Below, piece after piece: positions 18,413 through 27,118 of a stretch of 64,000 nucleotides of DNA. The DNA is from JAGVPT01 sp049578505. Lineage in GTDB: Bacteria; Bacteroidota; Ignavibacteria; UBA10030; UBA8401. Position 1 is the first letter of the stretch; every line of letters starts with the position of its first letter. Both the position numbers and the translations under genes were made by a program. Under the pieces are notes generated by a model. It ran no database searches. It was not told where the DNA came from and saw only the letters and a list, made by a program, of their open reading frames with translations. The stretch lies in assembly GCA_049578505.1 (NCBI GenBank), contig JBAUMC010000014.1, forward strand, positions 1 through 64,000, read 5' to 3'.

Positions 18413-19771
18413 ATGGCCAAGATAACTACAAGGTATGTCTGCCAATCGTGCGGCTACATGTCTCCCCGGTGGACTGGGAAATGTCCGAACTGCAATGAAT
18501 GGAACACATTCGTTGAGGAAGCTCCGACGCCGGCAAAGATTGCCCGCAAGTCGGGAGGCGTCGCTTCAAAACTTGAGCCGGTGGCGCTGAAGGATGTCAA
18601 CGGTTTTGAGGATGTTCGCTTCAAAACCGGCATTGCAGAGTTCGACCGGGTTCTTGGGGGAGGATTGGTTTCCGGTTCCGTTGTCCTGCTCGGCGGCGAC
18701 CCTGGCATTGGCAAGTCGACGTTGATGATGCAGGTGGCGTTGAAGCTTCGGGATAAGGTCATTCTATACATTACCGGTGAGGAGTCGCTCAAGCAAATTA
18801 AGTTGCGTGCAGAGCGCCTGGGAACGGAATCGAATTCCGTCCTCCTTCTTCCCGAGACAAATTTAGAAATGATTTCGGATGTTATCGAACGTGGCAATCC
18901 CGACATCGTCATCGTCGATTCGATTCAAACCATGTTTCGCCCCGATTTGGAAAGCGCACCGGGGAGTGTGGGGCAGGTGCGCGAAGCGACTGCATTGCTC
19001 ACCCGCATTGCCAAGTCGAAGAGCATACCGTTGATTCTTATCGGACACGTGACAAAAGAAGGGATACTCGCCGGCCCGCGTGTTATCGAGCACATGGTCG
19101 ACACCGTCCTGCAATTTGAGGGTGAGCGGCATTATTCGTACCGCATTCTCCGTGCAACGAAGAACCGATTCGGTTCTACGAATGAGATCGGAATTTTCGA
19201 AATGCACGACGACGGGATGCACGAGGTAAAAAATCCGTCCGAAGTATTTCTTTCGGAACGGACATACGGTGCGTCCGGCGCGACAATTGTTGCGACCCTG
19301 GAGGGGACAAGACCGATCCTGATCGAAGTACAGGCTCTTGTCAGTTCAACGAGCTATGGTCTTCCACAAAGGACGGCCACGGGTTTTGACTTGAGACGTC
19401 TTCAGATGTTATTGGCCGTTCTTGAGAAAAGGGTCGGCTTAAACCTCGGCTCGCAGGACGTTTTTGTGAACGTGGCAGGAGGAATTCGCATCGATGAGCC
19501 GGCCGCCGATTTAGGGATTGCATCTTCGATCGTTTCTTCTCTCCGCGACGTTCCTGTCGATTCGCAAGCCGTTGCCATCGGCGAAATCGGTTTAGGTGGA
19601 GAGATCCGCACCATCGCCCATAGTGAGAAACGTGTGCAGGAGGCCGCTAAACTTGGCTTCAAGAAAATTATCGTTCCTAAAAACAACCTCAAGCATCTCA
19701 AAACTGCGAACGGAATTTCCATCGTCGGCGTCGAAACGATCGGTCAGGCGATCAAGGAGTTAGTTGGTTAG
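18413..19771 (+). CDS. radA: DNA repair protein RadA/Sms
   Basis: A 452-residue branch-migration ATPase acting in homologous recombination. The N-terminal zinc finger uses C10, C13, C24 and C27. The RecA-like core has a Walker A motif GGDPGIGKST (94-103), a hydrophobic Walker B (IVIVDSIQT) and the RadA-specific KNRFG motif near residue 250. The Lon-like C-terminal domain fills the rest (about 285-452). Length and order match the family exactly. No Shine-Dalgarno sequence is evident before the ATG, as is common in this lineage. Confidence 0.97.
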   Translation: MAKITTRYVCQSCGYMSPRWTGKCPNCNEWNTFVEEAPTPAKIARKSGGVASKLEPVALKDVNGFEDVRFKTGIAEFDRVLGGGLVSGSVVLLGGDPGIGKSTLMMQVALKLRDKVILYITGEESLKQIKLRAERLGTESNSVLLLPETNLEMISDVIERGNPDIVIVDSIQTMFRPDLESAPGSVGQVREATALLTRIAKSKSIPLILIGHVTKEGILAGPRVIEHMVDTVLQFEGERHYSYRILRATKNRFGSTNEIGIFEMHDDGMHEVKNPSEVFLSERTYGASGATIVATLEGTRPILIEVQALVSSTSYGLPQRTATGFDLRRLQMLLAVLEKRVGLNLGSQDVFVNVAGGIRIDEPAADLGIASSIVSSLRDVPVDSQAVAIGEIGLGGEIRTIAHSEKRVQEAAKLGFKKIIVPKNNLKHLKTANGISIVGVETIGQAIKELVG

Positions 19772-19779
19772 CGCGGAGC

Positions 19780-19850
19780 CGGAGTCTTGAGTCCTGGATT
19801 CAAAGTCCTGAGTCCGAAGTCCAAGGTCCGGAGTCCTGAGTCCAAACTCT
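19780..19850 (+). repeat. Imperfect tandem 'AGTCCTGAGTCC' repeats
   Basis: About six degenerate copies of an 11-13 bp unit close to GAGTCCTGAGTCC sit between radA and the deaminase gene. They have no spacers of constant size and are not CRISPR repeats. They are followed by an AT-rich 'TTAATTAATAATTATCAATT' tract; similar tracts lie after the deaminase (about 20380-20455) and after rdgB (about 21127-21160). Confidence 0.6.
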
Positions 19851-19907
19851 AGAGTAGGTTTCAAATTACTTTTAATTCCTAATTCTTAATTAATAATTAT
19901 CAATTTC

Positions 19908-20378
19908 GTGTTGGGCAATGCTTTCATGACAGAGGCTATCGAACTCTCGCGAAAAAACATTCGTGAAGGGAAGGGGGGACCGTTTGCAGCCGTGGTGGTA
20001 AAGAGCGGGAAAATTATCGCGCGCGGGACAAACCTCGTGACATCGACGAACGACCCGACTGCACATGCTGAAATTGTCGCAATCAGGGAAGCATGCCGCA
20101 TCCTTGGCACGTTTCAATTGACCGGCTGCGACCTGTACACTTCATGCGAGCCGTGCCCGATGTGCCTAGGTGCCATCTACTGGGCGCGCCCCGACAAAAT
20201 ATTTTACGCGAACACACACATCGATGCCGCAGGGATTGGGTTCGACGATTTTTTCATCTATAAGGAGATTGCTCTTCCGATCTCGGGGCGAAAAATTCCG
20301 ATGGTTCAAATGATGCGCGATGAGGCTTCAGTCGCTTTTGGGGAATGGCAAAAGTTGCAAGATAAAATTCACTATTAA
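19908..20378 (+). CDS. guaD: Guanine deaminase (CDA family)
   Basis: A small zinc-dependent deaminase of the cytidine/deoxycytidylate deaminase fold. Zinc ligands are His53 (in PTAHAE, with Glu55 as proton shuttle), Cys83 and Cys86 (in SCEPCPMC). The sequence closely follows the Bacillus GuaD pattern, including 'GAIYWARP' and 'GFDDFFIYKEI' with the domain-swapped C-terminal tail ending in a Tyr. The enzyme converts guanine to xanthine in purine salvage. It starts either at the GTG used here (156 residues) or at the ATG six codons later; neither has a clear ribosome-binding site. A tRNA adenosine deaminase is a less likely alternative. Confidence 0.85.
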   Translation: MLGNAFMTEAIELSRKNIREGKGGPFAAVVVKSGKIIARGTNLVTSTNDPTAHAEIVAIREACRILGTFQLTGCDLYTSCEPCPMCLGAIYWARPDKIFYANTHIDAAGIGFDDFFIYKEIALPISGRKIPMVQMMRDEASVAFGEWQKLQDKIHY

Positions 20379-20475
20379 TAAAGAAAGTTAAAAATTTAAA
20401 ATTAAAAGTGAAAAAATTTATGCATTAAATGTGCTTTTCATTTTACATTTTTAATTTTGCACTGAAGAGACCACA

Positions 20476-21072
20476 ATGGATATTCTAATCGCAACCAACA
20501 ATCGTTACAAAGTCGAAGAAATATCGAGCTTGCTTGCGCCCCAACAATGGAGGGTGAAAAGCTTAATCGACTTTCCAGGCGTTCCAAAAACAATTGAAGA
20601 CCTTCCTACACTCGAGGGAAATGCTCTCAAGAAAGCGCATGAGGCGTTCAAGGCTACCGGCTTGCTTTCTATTGCCGACGATACAGGCCTGGAATGTTAC
20701 TATCTCGAACTGAAGCCGGGGGTACTTTCCGCGCGCTATTCCGGCGAGAATGCAACGTATGCGGACAATAACGCAAAACTCTTACATGCATTGAGAGGTG
20801 TTCCGCCCCGGCGGCGCAATGCACGTTTTCGAACTGTGATTGCGATTGTCGGAAATAACGTCCAAAAAGTGGTTGAAGGTAAATTGGAAGGAATTATCGG
20901 GGAATCTCCGCGTGGAGCAAACGGATTTGGCTACGACCCGCTTTTCATCCCGCGCGGCTCAAAGAAGACATACGCAGAGCTGACCTTGGAAGAAAAGAAC
21001 AAGATCAGTCACCGTGCAATGGCGGTTTCGCAAGCAATAGAAGTGCTCAGTGCTTTAGGAATTAAAAATTAA
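20476..21072 (+). CDS. rdgB: XTP/dITP diphosphatase (RdgB/HAM1)
   Basis: A 198-residue Ham1-family pyrophosphatase that removes deaminated purine nucleotides (XTP, dITP, ITP) from the pool. Motifs seen are the N-terminal 'IATNNRYKVEEI' (substrate-binding T/S-N-N-x-x-K), 'ADDTGLECYYL' with the catalytic aspartates, 'SARYSGE', 'FGYDPLFIP' and the C-terminal 'KISHRAMA'. Size is normal. Neighbouring guanine deaminase makes a small purine-metabolism pair, although about 100 bp of AT-rich sequence separates them. Confidence 0.96.
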   Translation: MDILIATNNRYKVEEISSLLAPQQWRVKSLIDFPGVPKTIEDLPTLEGNALKKAHEAFKATGLLSIADDTGLECYYLELKPGVLSARYSGENATYADNNAKLLHALRGVPPRRRNARFRTVIAIVGNNVQKVVEGKLEGIIGESPRGANGFGYDPLFIPRGSKKTYAELTLEEKNKISHRAMAVSQAIEVLSALGIKN

Positions 21073-21154
21073 AAGTGTAAAGTTAAAACCGCTGTTAAAC
21101 AGTCCTCAGCAAATTTCTTCTAACTTTTCACCTTTAATTCATAATTCTTAATTA

Positions 21155-21628
21155 TCAATTATTCCCTTCCTCCGTCAACTTGTCCCGTACCCGCTCCGTC
21201 CAATCCGTAATTGAATCCCTGTCGGCGGCGGAGAGATTAGCGTCGGTGTGGATAAAGAGATACTTCTGGATGGGCATATCGCCTTTTGACACCTGTTCGT
21301 AAATCTGTCCCAGCTTGACCACGCGTTTGCTCTTCGTATAGTTTCCCCATTCGGAAAAATTAAGATGACGCCGTCCTTCTGCCACGTCATCTGCCACGAG
21401 CCATGAAACGGGTGCAATATAACTATACCATGGCCAGCGCGTTTCATTTGAGTGACAGTCGAAACAGGCCGCAGTGATGAGTTTCGACACCGGCGGTGTG
21501 AACTCGGCTTGGGCCGCTATGCTTTTCGCTTGGTCGACAGGCGGGTTCGATCTGTCGGGCTGGTGAACTTGAATGAGAACAAATACTGCCGCCACAACTA
21601 TTCCAACCCACCGAACTATTTTTTTCAA
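21155..21628 (-). CDS. Haem-binding domain protein (single CXXCH)
   Basis: A 157-residue protein with an N-terminal membrane anchor (about 5-21) and one haem c attachment motif CFDCH at 55-59, followed by 'SNETRWPWYSYIAPVSWLV', the hallmark of the Haem_bd family. It should sit in the periplasm bound to the inner membrane and carry one c-type haem; family members are thought to act in electron transfer or sensing. It is last of a four-gene minus-strand run (DUF486, macro, thioesterase, this gene), 30 bp after the thioesterase. Confidence 0.85.
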   Translation of the reverse strand: MKKIVRWVGIVVAAVFVLIQVHQPDRSNPPVDQAKSIAAQAEFTPPVSKLITAACFDCHSNETRWPWYSYIAPVSWLVADDVAEGRRHLNFSEWGNYTKSKRVVKLGQIYEQVSKGDMPIQKYLFIHTDANLSAADRDSITDWTERVRDKLTEEGNN

Positions 21629-21658
21629 CGTTCTTTCTCCATCGGTTTTTATAAAAGC

Positions 21659-22081
21659 TCATTTTCGGATTGCTTCGAACTGCCGCCGGAACTCTTCCGG
21701 GAAGGCGACAGGCCTTCCGGTCTCCATTTTGACAAAAAGTCCTGTCTGCTCTGCGGACGCAACGACAGTTCCATTAACAATAAATTCTGCCGAAAGAATC
21801 CCTTTGACATTTCCCATCTCACTTGCCCACATGATGCCGGCCACCGAATCAAAGAGCTTCACGGGCCGCTTGTAGTCGATCATCGTTCGCATCACCACCG
21901 GTGCAATTCCCCGCTCCATCAAAATTTTCAGGGGCAGGTATGTATCCAGCACGAGCATTCGCAGGTCTTCAAGCCATCGGATATAGACGATGTTGCTGAC
22001 ATGCCCGGCAAAATCTATATCATAAGTTTTTGGTTGAAACGTTATTTCAACGTGGAGCGGTTTTCGGTCACCTGGCGGCAT
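21659..22081 (-). CDS. Acyl-CoA thioesterase (4HBT hotdog family)
   Basis: A 140-residue single hotdog domain with 'FQPKTYDIDFAGHVSNIVYIRWLEDLR', matching the YbgC/FadM-like pattern in which an Asp near the N-terminal 'D-x-x-G-H-V-N' motif is catalytic. It probably hydrolyses an acyl-CoA ester; chain-length preference cannot be read. The start codon lies 14 bp inside the end of the macro-domain gene, which shows translational coupling. Confidence 0.82.
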   Translation of the reverse strand: MPPGDRKPLHVEITFQPKTYDIDFAGHVSNIVYIRWLEDLRMLVLDTYLPLKILMERGIAPVVMRTMIDYKRPVKLFDSVAGIMWASEMGNVKGILSAEFIVNGTVVASAEQTGLFVKMETGRPVAFPEEFRRQFEAIRK

Positions 22082-22595
22082 CGGTCACTTCTTTCAGTGA
22101 GTTAGAATATATTTCGCAGTCGTGATGCGAGAAACAGACGAAGATAACTTTTTCAGGAAGAACAGAAGCCGAAAGATACGACGCTACGGTCTTCAAAGCA
22201 ATCCGTGACGCGCGTTCTACCGGAAATCCGTATGCGCCGGTGCTTATCGACGGAAAAGAAACAGTTCTTAATCGATGTTTTGTCGCGAGGCTGAGACTAT
22301 TTGTGTAGCATCGAGCAAGTAATTCGTCTTCACGATGTTTTCCGTCCTGCCATACCGGTCCGACGGTGTGAATGACCCATCGCGCAGGAAGATTGTACCC
22401 TTTTGTGATTTTCGCTTCTCCTGTTTCGCATCCGTTCAATGTCCGGCACTCTTCAAGGAGTTTCGGCCCAGCCGCCCGATGGATAGCACCGTCGACGCCG
22501 CCACCACCGAGCAGAGAACCATTCGCGGCGTTGATGATCGCATCGACGTTTTGCGTGGTAATGTCTCCCTCAACAATAGAAATTCTTTCAAACAT
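22068..22595 (-). CDS. Macro domain protein (O-acetyl-ADP-ribose deacetylase type)
   Basis: A 175-residue macrodomain of the MacroD/YmdB class. It has 'DAIINAANGSLLGGGGVDGAIHRAAG' (Asn and Asp contacts to ADP-ribose and the glycine-rich loop) and 'SISTGAYGFP' for the diphosphate. Family members hydrolyse O-acetyl-ADP-ribose or remove mono-ADP-ribose from acidic residues. Overlap with the thioesterase gene downstream and a 9-bp gap from the DUF486 gene upstream place it in an operon. It is not next to an ADP-ribosyltransferase, so a toxin-antitoxin role is not suggested. Confidence 0.93.
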   Translation of the reverse strand: MFERISIVEGDITTQNVDAIINAANGSLLGGGGVDGAIHRAAGPKLLEECRTLNGCETGEAKITKGYNLPARWVIHTVGPVWQDGKHREDELLARCYTNSLSLATKHRLRTVSFPSISTGAYGFPVERASRIALKTVASYLSASVLPEKVIFVCFSHHDCEIYSNSLKEVTDAAR

Positions 22596-22604
22596 AGTGA
22601 CGAT

Positions 22605-22934
22605 TCACCACTTTTTGAAAACGAAGAATGCTGCAGCGATGAGAAGAACAAAGCCTACGGCATAATTCCATTTCAGTTCTTCCTTGAGATACACAATCGA
22701 GAAAACACTGAACACCACGAGCGTGATCACCTCCTGAATGGTTTTTAACTGAGCACCGGAGAATTGATACGAGCCTATCCTATTTGCCGGCACCTGAAAA
22801 CAATACTCGAAGAAAGCGATGAGCCAACTGATTACCACCACCTTCCAAAGCGGAACTTCTCTGAATTTTAAATGACCGTACCAGGCAAACGTCATAAAAA
22901 TATTCGATACGGTCAAAAGCCCTACGGTTTTCAT
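22605..22934 (-). CDS. DUF486 (DMT-like) small membrane protein
   Basis: A 109-residue protein with four hydrophobic helices and the DUF486 signature 'NIFMTFAWYGHLKF' and 'FFEYCFQVPANRIG'. The fold is related to small multidrug-resistance/DMT half-transporters. No substrate is established for the family. First gene of the minus-strand run leading to the haem-binding protein. GAGGCAT before the ATG is a fair ribosome-binding site. Confidence 0.88.
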   Translation of the reverse strand: MKTVGLLTVSNIFMTFAWYGHLKFREVPLWKVVVISWLIAFFEYCFQVPANRIGSYQFSGAQLKTIQEVITLVVFSVFSIVYLKEELKWNYAVGFVLLIAAAFFVFKKW

Positions 22935-23135
22935 ATGCCTCCTCGCTGGTGAATGGGGTATTACCTAAAATGTCACGCTCTTTGAATTGACAAGATAATT
23001 AGAGTAAAGAAAGTTTCCAATAGGAAAAAATCTACGTTTCTCATCATCTCTACTATTTCTCTTTGGACCATACGTTGACTCTCCTTCGCTATTTTCGTAT
23101 TTTTACTACAGAACAAAAAGGGAAATTTGCCATCA

Positions 23136-24299
23136 ATGATCGTTAAGCTTGCACTCGAGAACGGAACTGTCTTCACAGGCGAGAATTTCGGCGCCGAGGG
23201 AGAAGTTACCGGCGAGGTTGTTTTCAATACAAGCATCACCGGCTACCAGGAAATCCTCACTGACCCGTCGTACGCCGGACAGATCGTTACGATGACCTAT
23301 CCGCTTATCGGAAACTACGGGGTCAACATTGACGACCTCGAATCGGTCAAGCCGCAGGTTTCCGGGTTTATTGTGCGCGAGTATTTTGAGTTCTACAGCA
23401 ATTGGCGGGCGACGTCGAGCCTGGGCGATTGGTTGAAAAAACATAATATCATCGCCATTCAGGGGATCGATACACGGATGTTGACAAAAATGATCCGAAC
23501 TCAGGGTGCTCTACGAGGCGTTCTTTCGACAAAAGACCTTGACGACGCGAGCCTGATAAAAAAGGCAAAGGCATCGCCGGACATGAACGGGTTAGACCTG
23601 GCGAAAAACGTGACGTGCGAGTCTCCTTACACATGGAATGAAATCGACACGACAATGTTTGCTCTCGCTCCGGAAGGGGCGGAAACTAAACGCAATGGAG
23701 AACGGTACAAAGTTGTGGTGTATGATTATGGAGTGAAACAAAATATTTTGCGGCGGCTAACGCGGTACGGTTGCAGCCTGACGGTAGTTCCGGCATCGTA
23801 TACCGCGGAACAGGTGCTGGCGATGAACCCGGACGGAATTTTTCTCTCCAACGGACCGGGCGACCCCGATGCAGTGAAGTATGCGATAATGAACCTCAAG
23901 AAATTAATCGGCACGAAACCAATGTTCGGAATTTGTCTCGGCCATCAATTGCTCGCGCTTGCGTTGGGTGGAAAAACGTACAAATTGAAATTCGGGCATC
24001 GCGGCGCGAATCATCCCGTGAAAAATCTTCAAACGAACGATATCGAAATCACTTCACAGAACCACGGCTTTGCGGTTGACTGGAAGACGATGGATCAAAC
24101 GAAAGTCGAACTGACTCATATTAATCTTAACGACAACACCGTCGAAGGATTTCAACACAAGCAATTGCCCCTCTTCTGTGTTCAGTATCACCCCGAAGCA
24201 TCCCCCGGTCCGCACGACAGCGATTACCTCTTTGCAAAGTTCATCGCCTTGATGGAGAATGCCGGGGCGATAGTCAAAAAACAAAAAGCCGTCATTTAG
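23136..24299 (+). CDS. carA: Carbamoyl-phosphate synthase small subunit
   Basis: A 387-residue glutaminase subunit that supplies ammonia to CarB for carbamoyl phosphate, used in pyrimidine and arginine synthesis. The N-terminal half is the CPSase small-subunit domain ('GYQEILTDPSYAGQIVTMTYPLIGNYG'), the C-terminal half a class I glutamine amidotransferase with nucleophile Cys267 in GICLGHQ and the His/Glu pair in 'VQYHPEASPG'. The ATG at 23136 is preferred over an in-frame TTG three codons earlier, because AAAGGG lies only a few bases before the TTG. carB is not in the window. Confidence 0.96.
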   Translation: MIVKLALENGTVFTGENFGAEGEVTGEVVFNTSITGYQEILTDPSYAGQIVTMTYPLIGNYGVNIDDLESVKPQVSGFIVREYFEFYSNWRATSSLGDWLKKHNIIAIQGIDTRMLTKMIRTQGALRGVLSTKDLDDASLIKKAKASPDMNGLDLAKNVTCESPYTWNEIDTTMFALAPEGAETKRNGERYKVVVYDYGVKQNILRRLTRYGCSLTVVPASYTAEQVLAMNPDGIFLSNGPGDPDAVKYAIMNLKKLIGTKPMFGICLGHQLLALALGGKTYKLKFGHRGANHPVKNLQTNDIEITSQNHGFAVDWKTMDQTKVELTHINLNDNTVEGFQHKQLPLFCVQYHPEASPGPHDSDYLFAKFIALMENAGAIVKKQKAVI

Positions 24300-24457
24300 A
24301 AACAGAGCGGCTTGAAGCGCTGGCCGAATCTAGGTGCCGGCAATTTTTACTCCATCGTCACTCTCTATTTATATATCACCGCACTATTTTTTTCCACTAT
24401 TTGTCCTATCATCGAAAGCGTTGTTTTGACGTTCTTGCGATATATCAGGAGGTCTTC

Positions 24458-25198
24458 ATGGATTTAGGTTCGCACACTGTTTTCATTACCGGCGGCGCTT
24501 CGGGTATCGGGTTTGCGCTCGCCCAGAGGTTTCTCAGTGCTGGGAGCGATGTGATCGTTTGCGGACGCCGCGAGGAGAAATTACAGGAAGTTAAGCAAAA
24601 GTACCCCTCGCTTCATATTCACGCCTGTGATGTTTCTCAAGCGACAAACCGGGTGTCGCTGTTTGAATGGGTAACGCAGGAGTTTCCGAAGGTCAATATC
24701 CTGGTCAACAACGCCGGAATCCAGCGGCGCTTTCAGCTCATGCAGAATTCAAGCTGGGAAGGTATTGAAGAAGAGATCGCGATTAATCTTGAAGCGCCCC
24801 TCCACTTATCGACGCTCTTCATTCCCCACCTCCTCAAGCAAGATCGGCCGGCGATCATCAACATTACGTCCGGGTTGGCCTTTGTACCGATGGCGAATGC
24901 GCCGATCTATTGCGCGACGAAAGCCGCGCTTCGCTCGTTCACGCTTTCTCTCCGGCACCAGCTTTCTGCGACGCCGATCTCAGTCGTCGAGATCATTCCC
25001 CCTGCGGTGAATACAGACCTTGGGGGAAAAGGGCTTCATTCAACAGCGACGCCTCTGGATGAGTTCGCTGATGCGGTTGTGGAACAGTTGCAGAAAGGAA
25101 GTTTGGAAATTTCATACGGCTTCGCAACGCAATCAAGCCGCGCATCGCGCGAGGAGTTGAACGAAACGTTCAAGAGAATGAATCAAGCGGCGCGGTAA
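24458..25198 (+). CDS. SDR-family oxidoreductase (DltE-like)
   Basis: A 246-residue short-chain dehydrogenase. It has the Rossmann motif TGGASGIG near the N-terminus, 'NNAGIQ', a Ser in 'NITSGLAFVP' and the catalytic YCATK. Overall it resembles DltE-type SDRs of unknown substrate. The ATG at 24458 is chosen because a near-perfect AGGAGG lies 6 bp upstream; the longer frame has no homology. It stands alone, with a structured repeat element directly downstream. Confidence 0.88.
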   Translation: MDLGSHTVFITGGASGIGFALAQRFLSAGSDVIVCGRREEKLQEVKQKYPSLHIHACDVSQATNRVSLFEWVTQEFPKVNILVNNAGIQRRFQLMQNSSWEGIEEEIAINLEAPLHLSTLFIPHLLKQDRPAIINITSGLAFVPMANAPIYCATKAALRSFTLSLRHQLSATPISVVEIIPPAVNTDLGGKGLHSTATPLDEFADAVVEQLQKGSLEISYGFATQSSRASREELNETFKRMNQAAR

Positions 25199-25201
25199 AA
25201 T

Positions 25202-25617
25202 GTTACTTTCTTTCCGAGAAAGAAAGTAACCAAAGAAATCTTTCGAAATCGTAACGCTCGGATTCAATCCCCGCCGCACATGCTGTCAATTTCGGTTCTC
25301 GAAAATTGCTGAACGTTCTAAGCATATGCTATAACACAGAAATTGTCCCGAAGGGATCCCTCTGGGAAAACCCTTCGATTGAATCCTATCCTCCGCGCAC
25401 ACCCAACGATTTCGAGCTGTTGCAAATGCTTGTAATAAAGAAATCTCGGAATCGGTGGCACTGAGCGCAAGGAGCGATGCGTGCGTTGAGAAAACGGCAA
25501 CGGTTTAAGAGAAGTTTCTGTGGGCCGTTTTCTCCTGCAAGTGTGGAGGGGAGCATCGCTTGGGTTCCGATTCCGAGAAGCTCTCTTTGCTTCTTTCTCT
25601 GGCATCAGAGAAAGAAG
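25202..25617. repeat. Four-hairpin structured dispersed repeat, copy 1
   Basis: First of two diverged copies (the other at 43198-43692). The pairs seen are: a perfect 13-bp hairpin 25202-25214/25218-25230; a nested stem with CGAAATCGT 25244-25252 pairing 25406-25414 and GGATTCAATC 25260-25269 pairing 25377-25386; CTCGGAATCGG 25445-25455 pairing 25567-25577, with AGCGATGC/GCATCGCT and GAAAACGGC/GCCGTTTTC nested inside it; and a perfect 12-bp hairpin 25590-25601/25606-25617. This copy lacks the terminal repeats of copy 2. No convincing reading frame crosses it. It may be a structured RNA gene or a non-autonomous mobile element. Confidence 0.8.
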
Positions 25618-25632
25618 TATGACCCATCCAAT

Positions 25633-26109
25633 TCACTTCTTCTCCCCGAAAATCTTCAGCCATTCATCAATCTGCCCTTTCGATAAAACAGACGAATCCT
25701 TTTCTTCCCCCTTATCCGGTTCTTCAAAAAGAAGATTGCTGAAGTATTTCGATGTGTGCGTTGTGCAGGAACACACCTTTGCATAATCGAGAATCTCCCT
25801 ATCGGAAGAAACGATGACGAGAAGCGTCCGGTTTTTTGAGAGTTCGATCATCGATTTGATTTTCGCATCGGCGGAGAGGGGAGATGCGAAAACGATGTGA
25901 ACGGGAGAATGCGTCGGCGATGGATGAGGTTCGCGCGGTTTTGCACCGTCAAAGACAATTGTGCACCGGAATTTTCTTTTGAAGGTTAAACGGGAGATGA
26001 GAAACACAAGACGTTCTCGGGCGTCGAACCCATTGTGATCCAATAATTTCTTCAGCGATGGAATTGCGTGAATAAGATTGTAACCATCGACAATATAATG
26101 GGGGAGCAT
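25633..26109 (-). CDS. NYN/PIN-like domain protein (YacP type)
   Basis: A 158-residue protein with the NYN fold pattern: 'YIVDGYNLIHAIP' (acidic metal ligand), 'CTIVFDGA' and 'TLLVIVSSDREILDYAK' with conserved aspartates. YacP-like proteins are putative endoribonucleases. It is the last gene of the Lhr-Kir-NYN run, 16 bp after the Kir gene. RNA cleavage is inferred from the family. Confidence 0.85.
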   Translation of the reverse strand: MLPHYIVDGYNLIHAIPSLKKLLDHNGFDARERLVFLISRLTFKRKFRCTIVFDGAKPREPHPSPTHSPVHIVFASPLSADAKIKSMIELSKNRTLLVIVSSDREILDYAKVCSCTTHTSKYFSNLLFEEPDKGEEKDSSVLSKGQIDEWLKIFGEKK

Positions 26110-26125
26110 CGCTTTTGTTGGAGGT

Positions 26126-27082
26126 TTAGATTTGCTCGATGTCGCTTAACCGGCGCAGGTCGACGCGCACAACTCCATCTTCAGCTGGAAGAAACATGTC
26201 CCTGAACTTTGCTCCAACCACCACTTCGTCGTATTTGTACGAAGAACGACTGTGCACCGATTGTGAGAAAGTCTCGTCGATGGCCGTCAGCAGGATCGCA
26301 AATTCGGCATCAGTTTTTTCCAACCCCTTGTGTGTAACACCGAAGAGCGGGCTTTCTTTGTCGATGGGGTGAACGATGGTCCAATGAAGGGGAAAGAAAG
26401 TGACTTTGTTTCTTTCGAGCGGCAAGGGGTAGAATTTTCTGACCTGCATTCCGTTGTGCGTTTCCATCCGGCTGAAGGTTAGCGTTGCAGTAACTTCAAT
26501 CAACTGATTTTGCCGCTCGTTGACAATCCTGAACATGAAACCGGTGATGTCGTGAAACGGAGCGATGACGGCCTTTTCGCTATACTGGATTTTCGCATTC
26601 GGCCGTGAAAACCGCGCGAACAATAGCCCGGTTGCAAGGGCGAACCCGAACAATCCCGTCAGCGCCTCAAATGCCACGACCATATTTGCCGCAAACCCCG
26701 ACGGGCTTATTCTTCCGTAGCCGATCGTCGCCAGTGTCTGCACGCTGAAAAAGAAAGCATCAAAGAATCGCCCTCCCATGGATGTTGCTGCCGATCCTTC
26801 TATGGCGGTCGGACCGCATGCTAAATAGGCGAGTGCAAAGAATACGTTGACGAAAAAGTAGGACAACACCACCATCGTGTGAAATCTCAGCCACGACATT
26901 GAGAGGAGGGCATGGTAGGGATTGAGCGAACGGAGAAATGATTGTCCTGTCCGCTTCACATTGAAGCTTCCGTCCCGGTTGAGAAATCGTGTCCGTGCTT
27001 GCTGTGTGACCTTTGAGCCTAGACCGAGGTCCCGATTGTCGTCTTGCTGCGGAGAAAGAGGCGTTCTTCTTTTTGAGGCCAA
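26126..27082 (-). CDS. Inward-rectifier potassium channel (KirBac type)
   Basis: A 318-residue channel subunit with an N-terminal slide helix, an outer helix (about 68-90), a pore helix with selectivity filter TIGYG at 119-123, an inner helix (about 130-155) and the C-terminal immunoglobulin-like Kir domain. The order and length match KirBac proteins, which form tetramers passing K+ and are gated by the cytoplasmic domain and lipids. It sits 36 bp downstream of lhr and 16 bp upstream of the NYN gene, an arrangement with no obvious functional link. Confidence 0.95.
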   Translation of the reverse strand: MASKRRTPLSPQQDDNRDLGLGSKVTQQARTRFLNRDGSFNVKRTGQSFLRSLNPYHALLSMSWLRFHTMVVLSYFFVNVFFALAYLACGPTAIEGSAATSMGGRFFDAFFFSVQTLATIGYGRISPSGFAANMVVAFEALTGLFGFALATGLLFARFSRPNAKIQYSEKAVIAPFHDITGFMFRIVNERQNQLIEVTATLTFSRMETHNGMQVRKFYPLPLERNKVTFFPLHWTIVHPIDKESPLFGVTHKGLEKTDAEFAILLTAIDETFSQSVHSRSSYKYDEVVVGAKFRDMFLPAEDGVVRVDLRRLSDIEQI

Positions 27083-27118
27083 GGATGATCCCTTTTATTG
27101 TGGTTGTAATTTCAGGTT

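Noticed and set aside
19780..19850. Tandem AGTCCTGAGTCC repeats as a CRISPR array
   Set aside because: Units are short and contiguous, without spacers, and no cas genes are near.
21452..22105. 217-codon plus-strand frame
   Set aside because: Antisense to the haem-binding and thioesterase genes; composition fits a shadow frame.
22068..22595. Macro-domain gene as an antitoxin of an ADP-ribosylating toxin
   Set aside because: No ADP-ribosyltransferase gene adjoins; its operon partners are metabolic and membrane genes.
25202..25617. Four-hairpin repeat as a group II intron or retron RNA
   Set aside because: No reverse transcriptase gene is near and no domain V-like hairpin or retron branching guanosine pattern was recognised.
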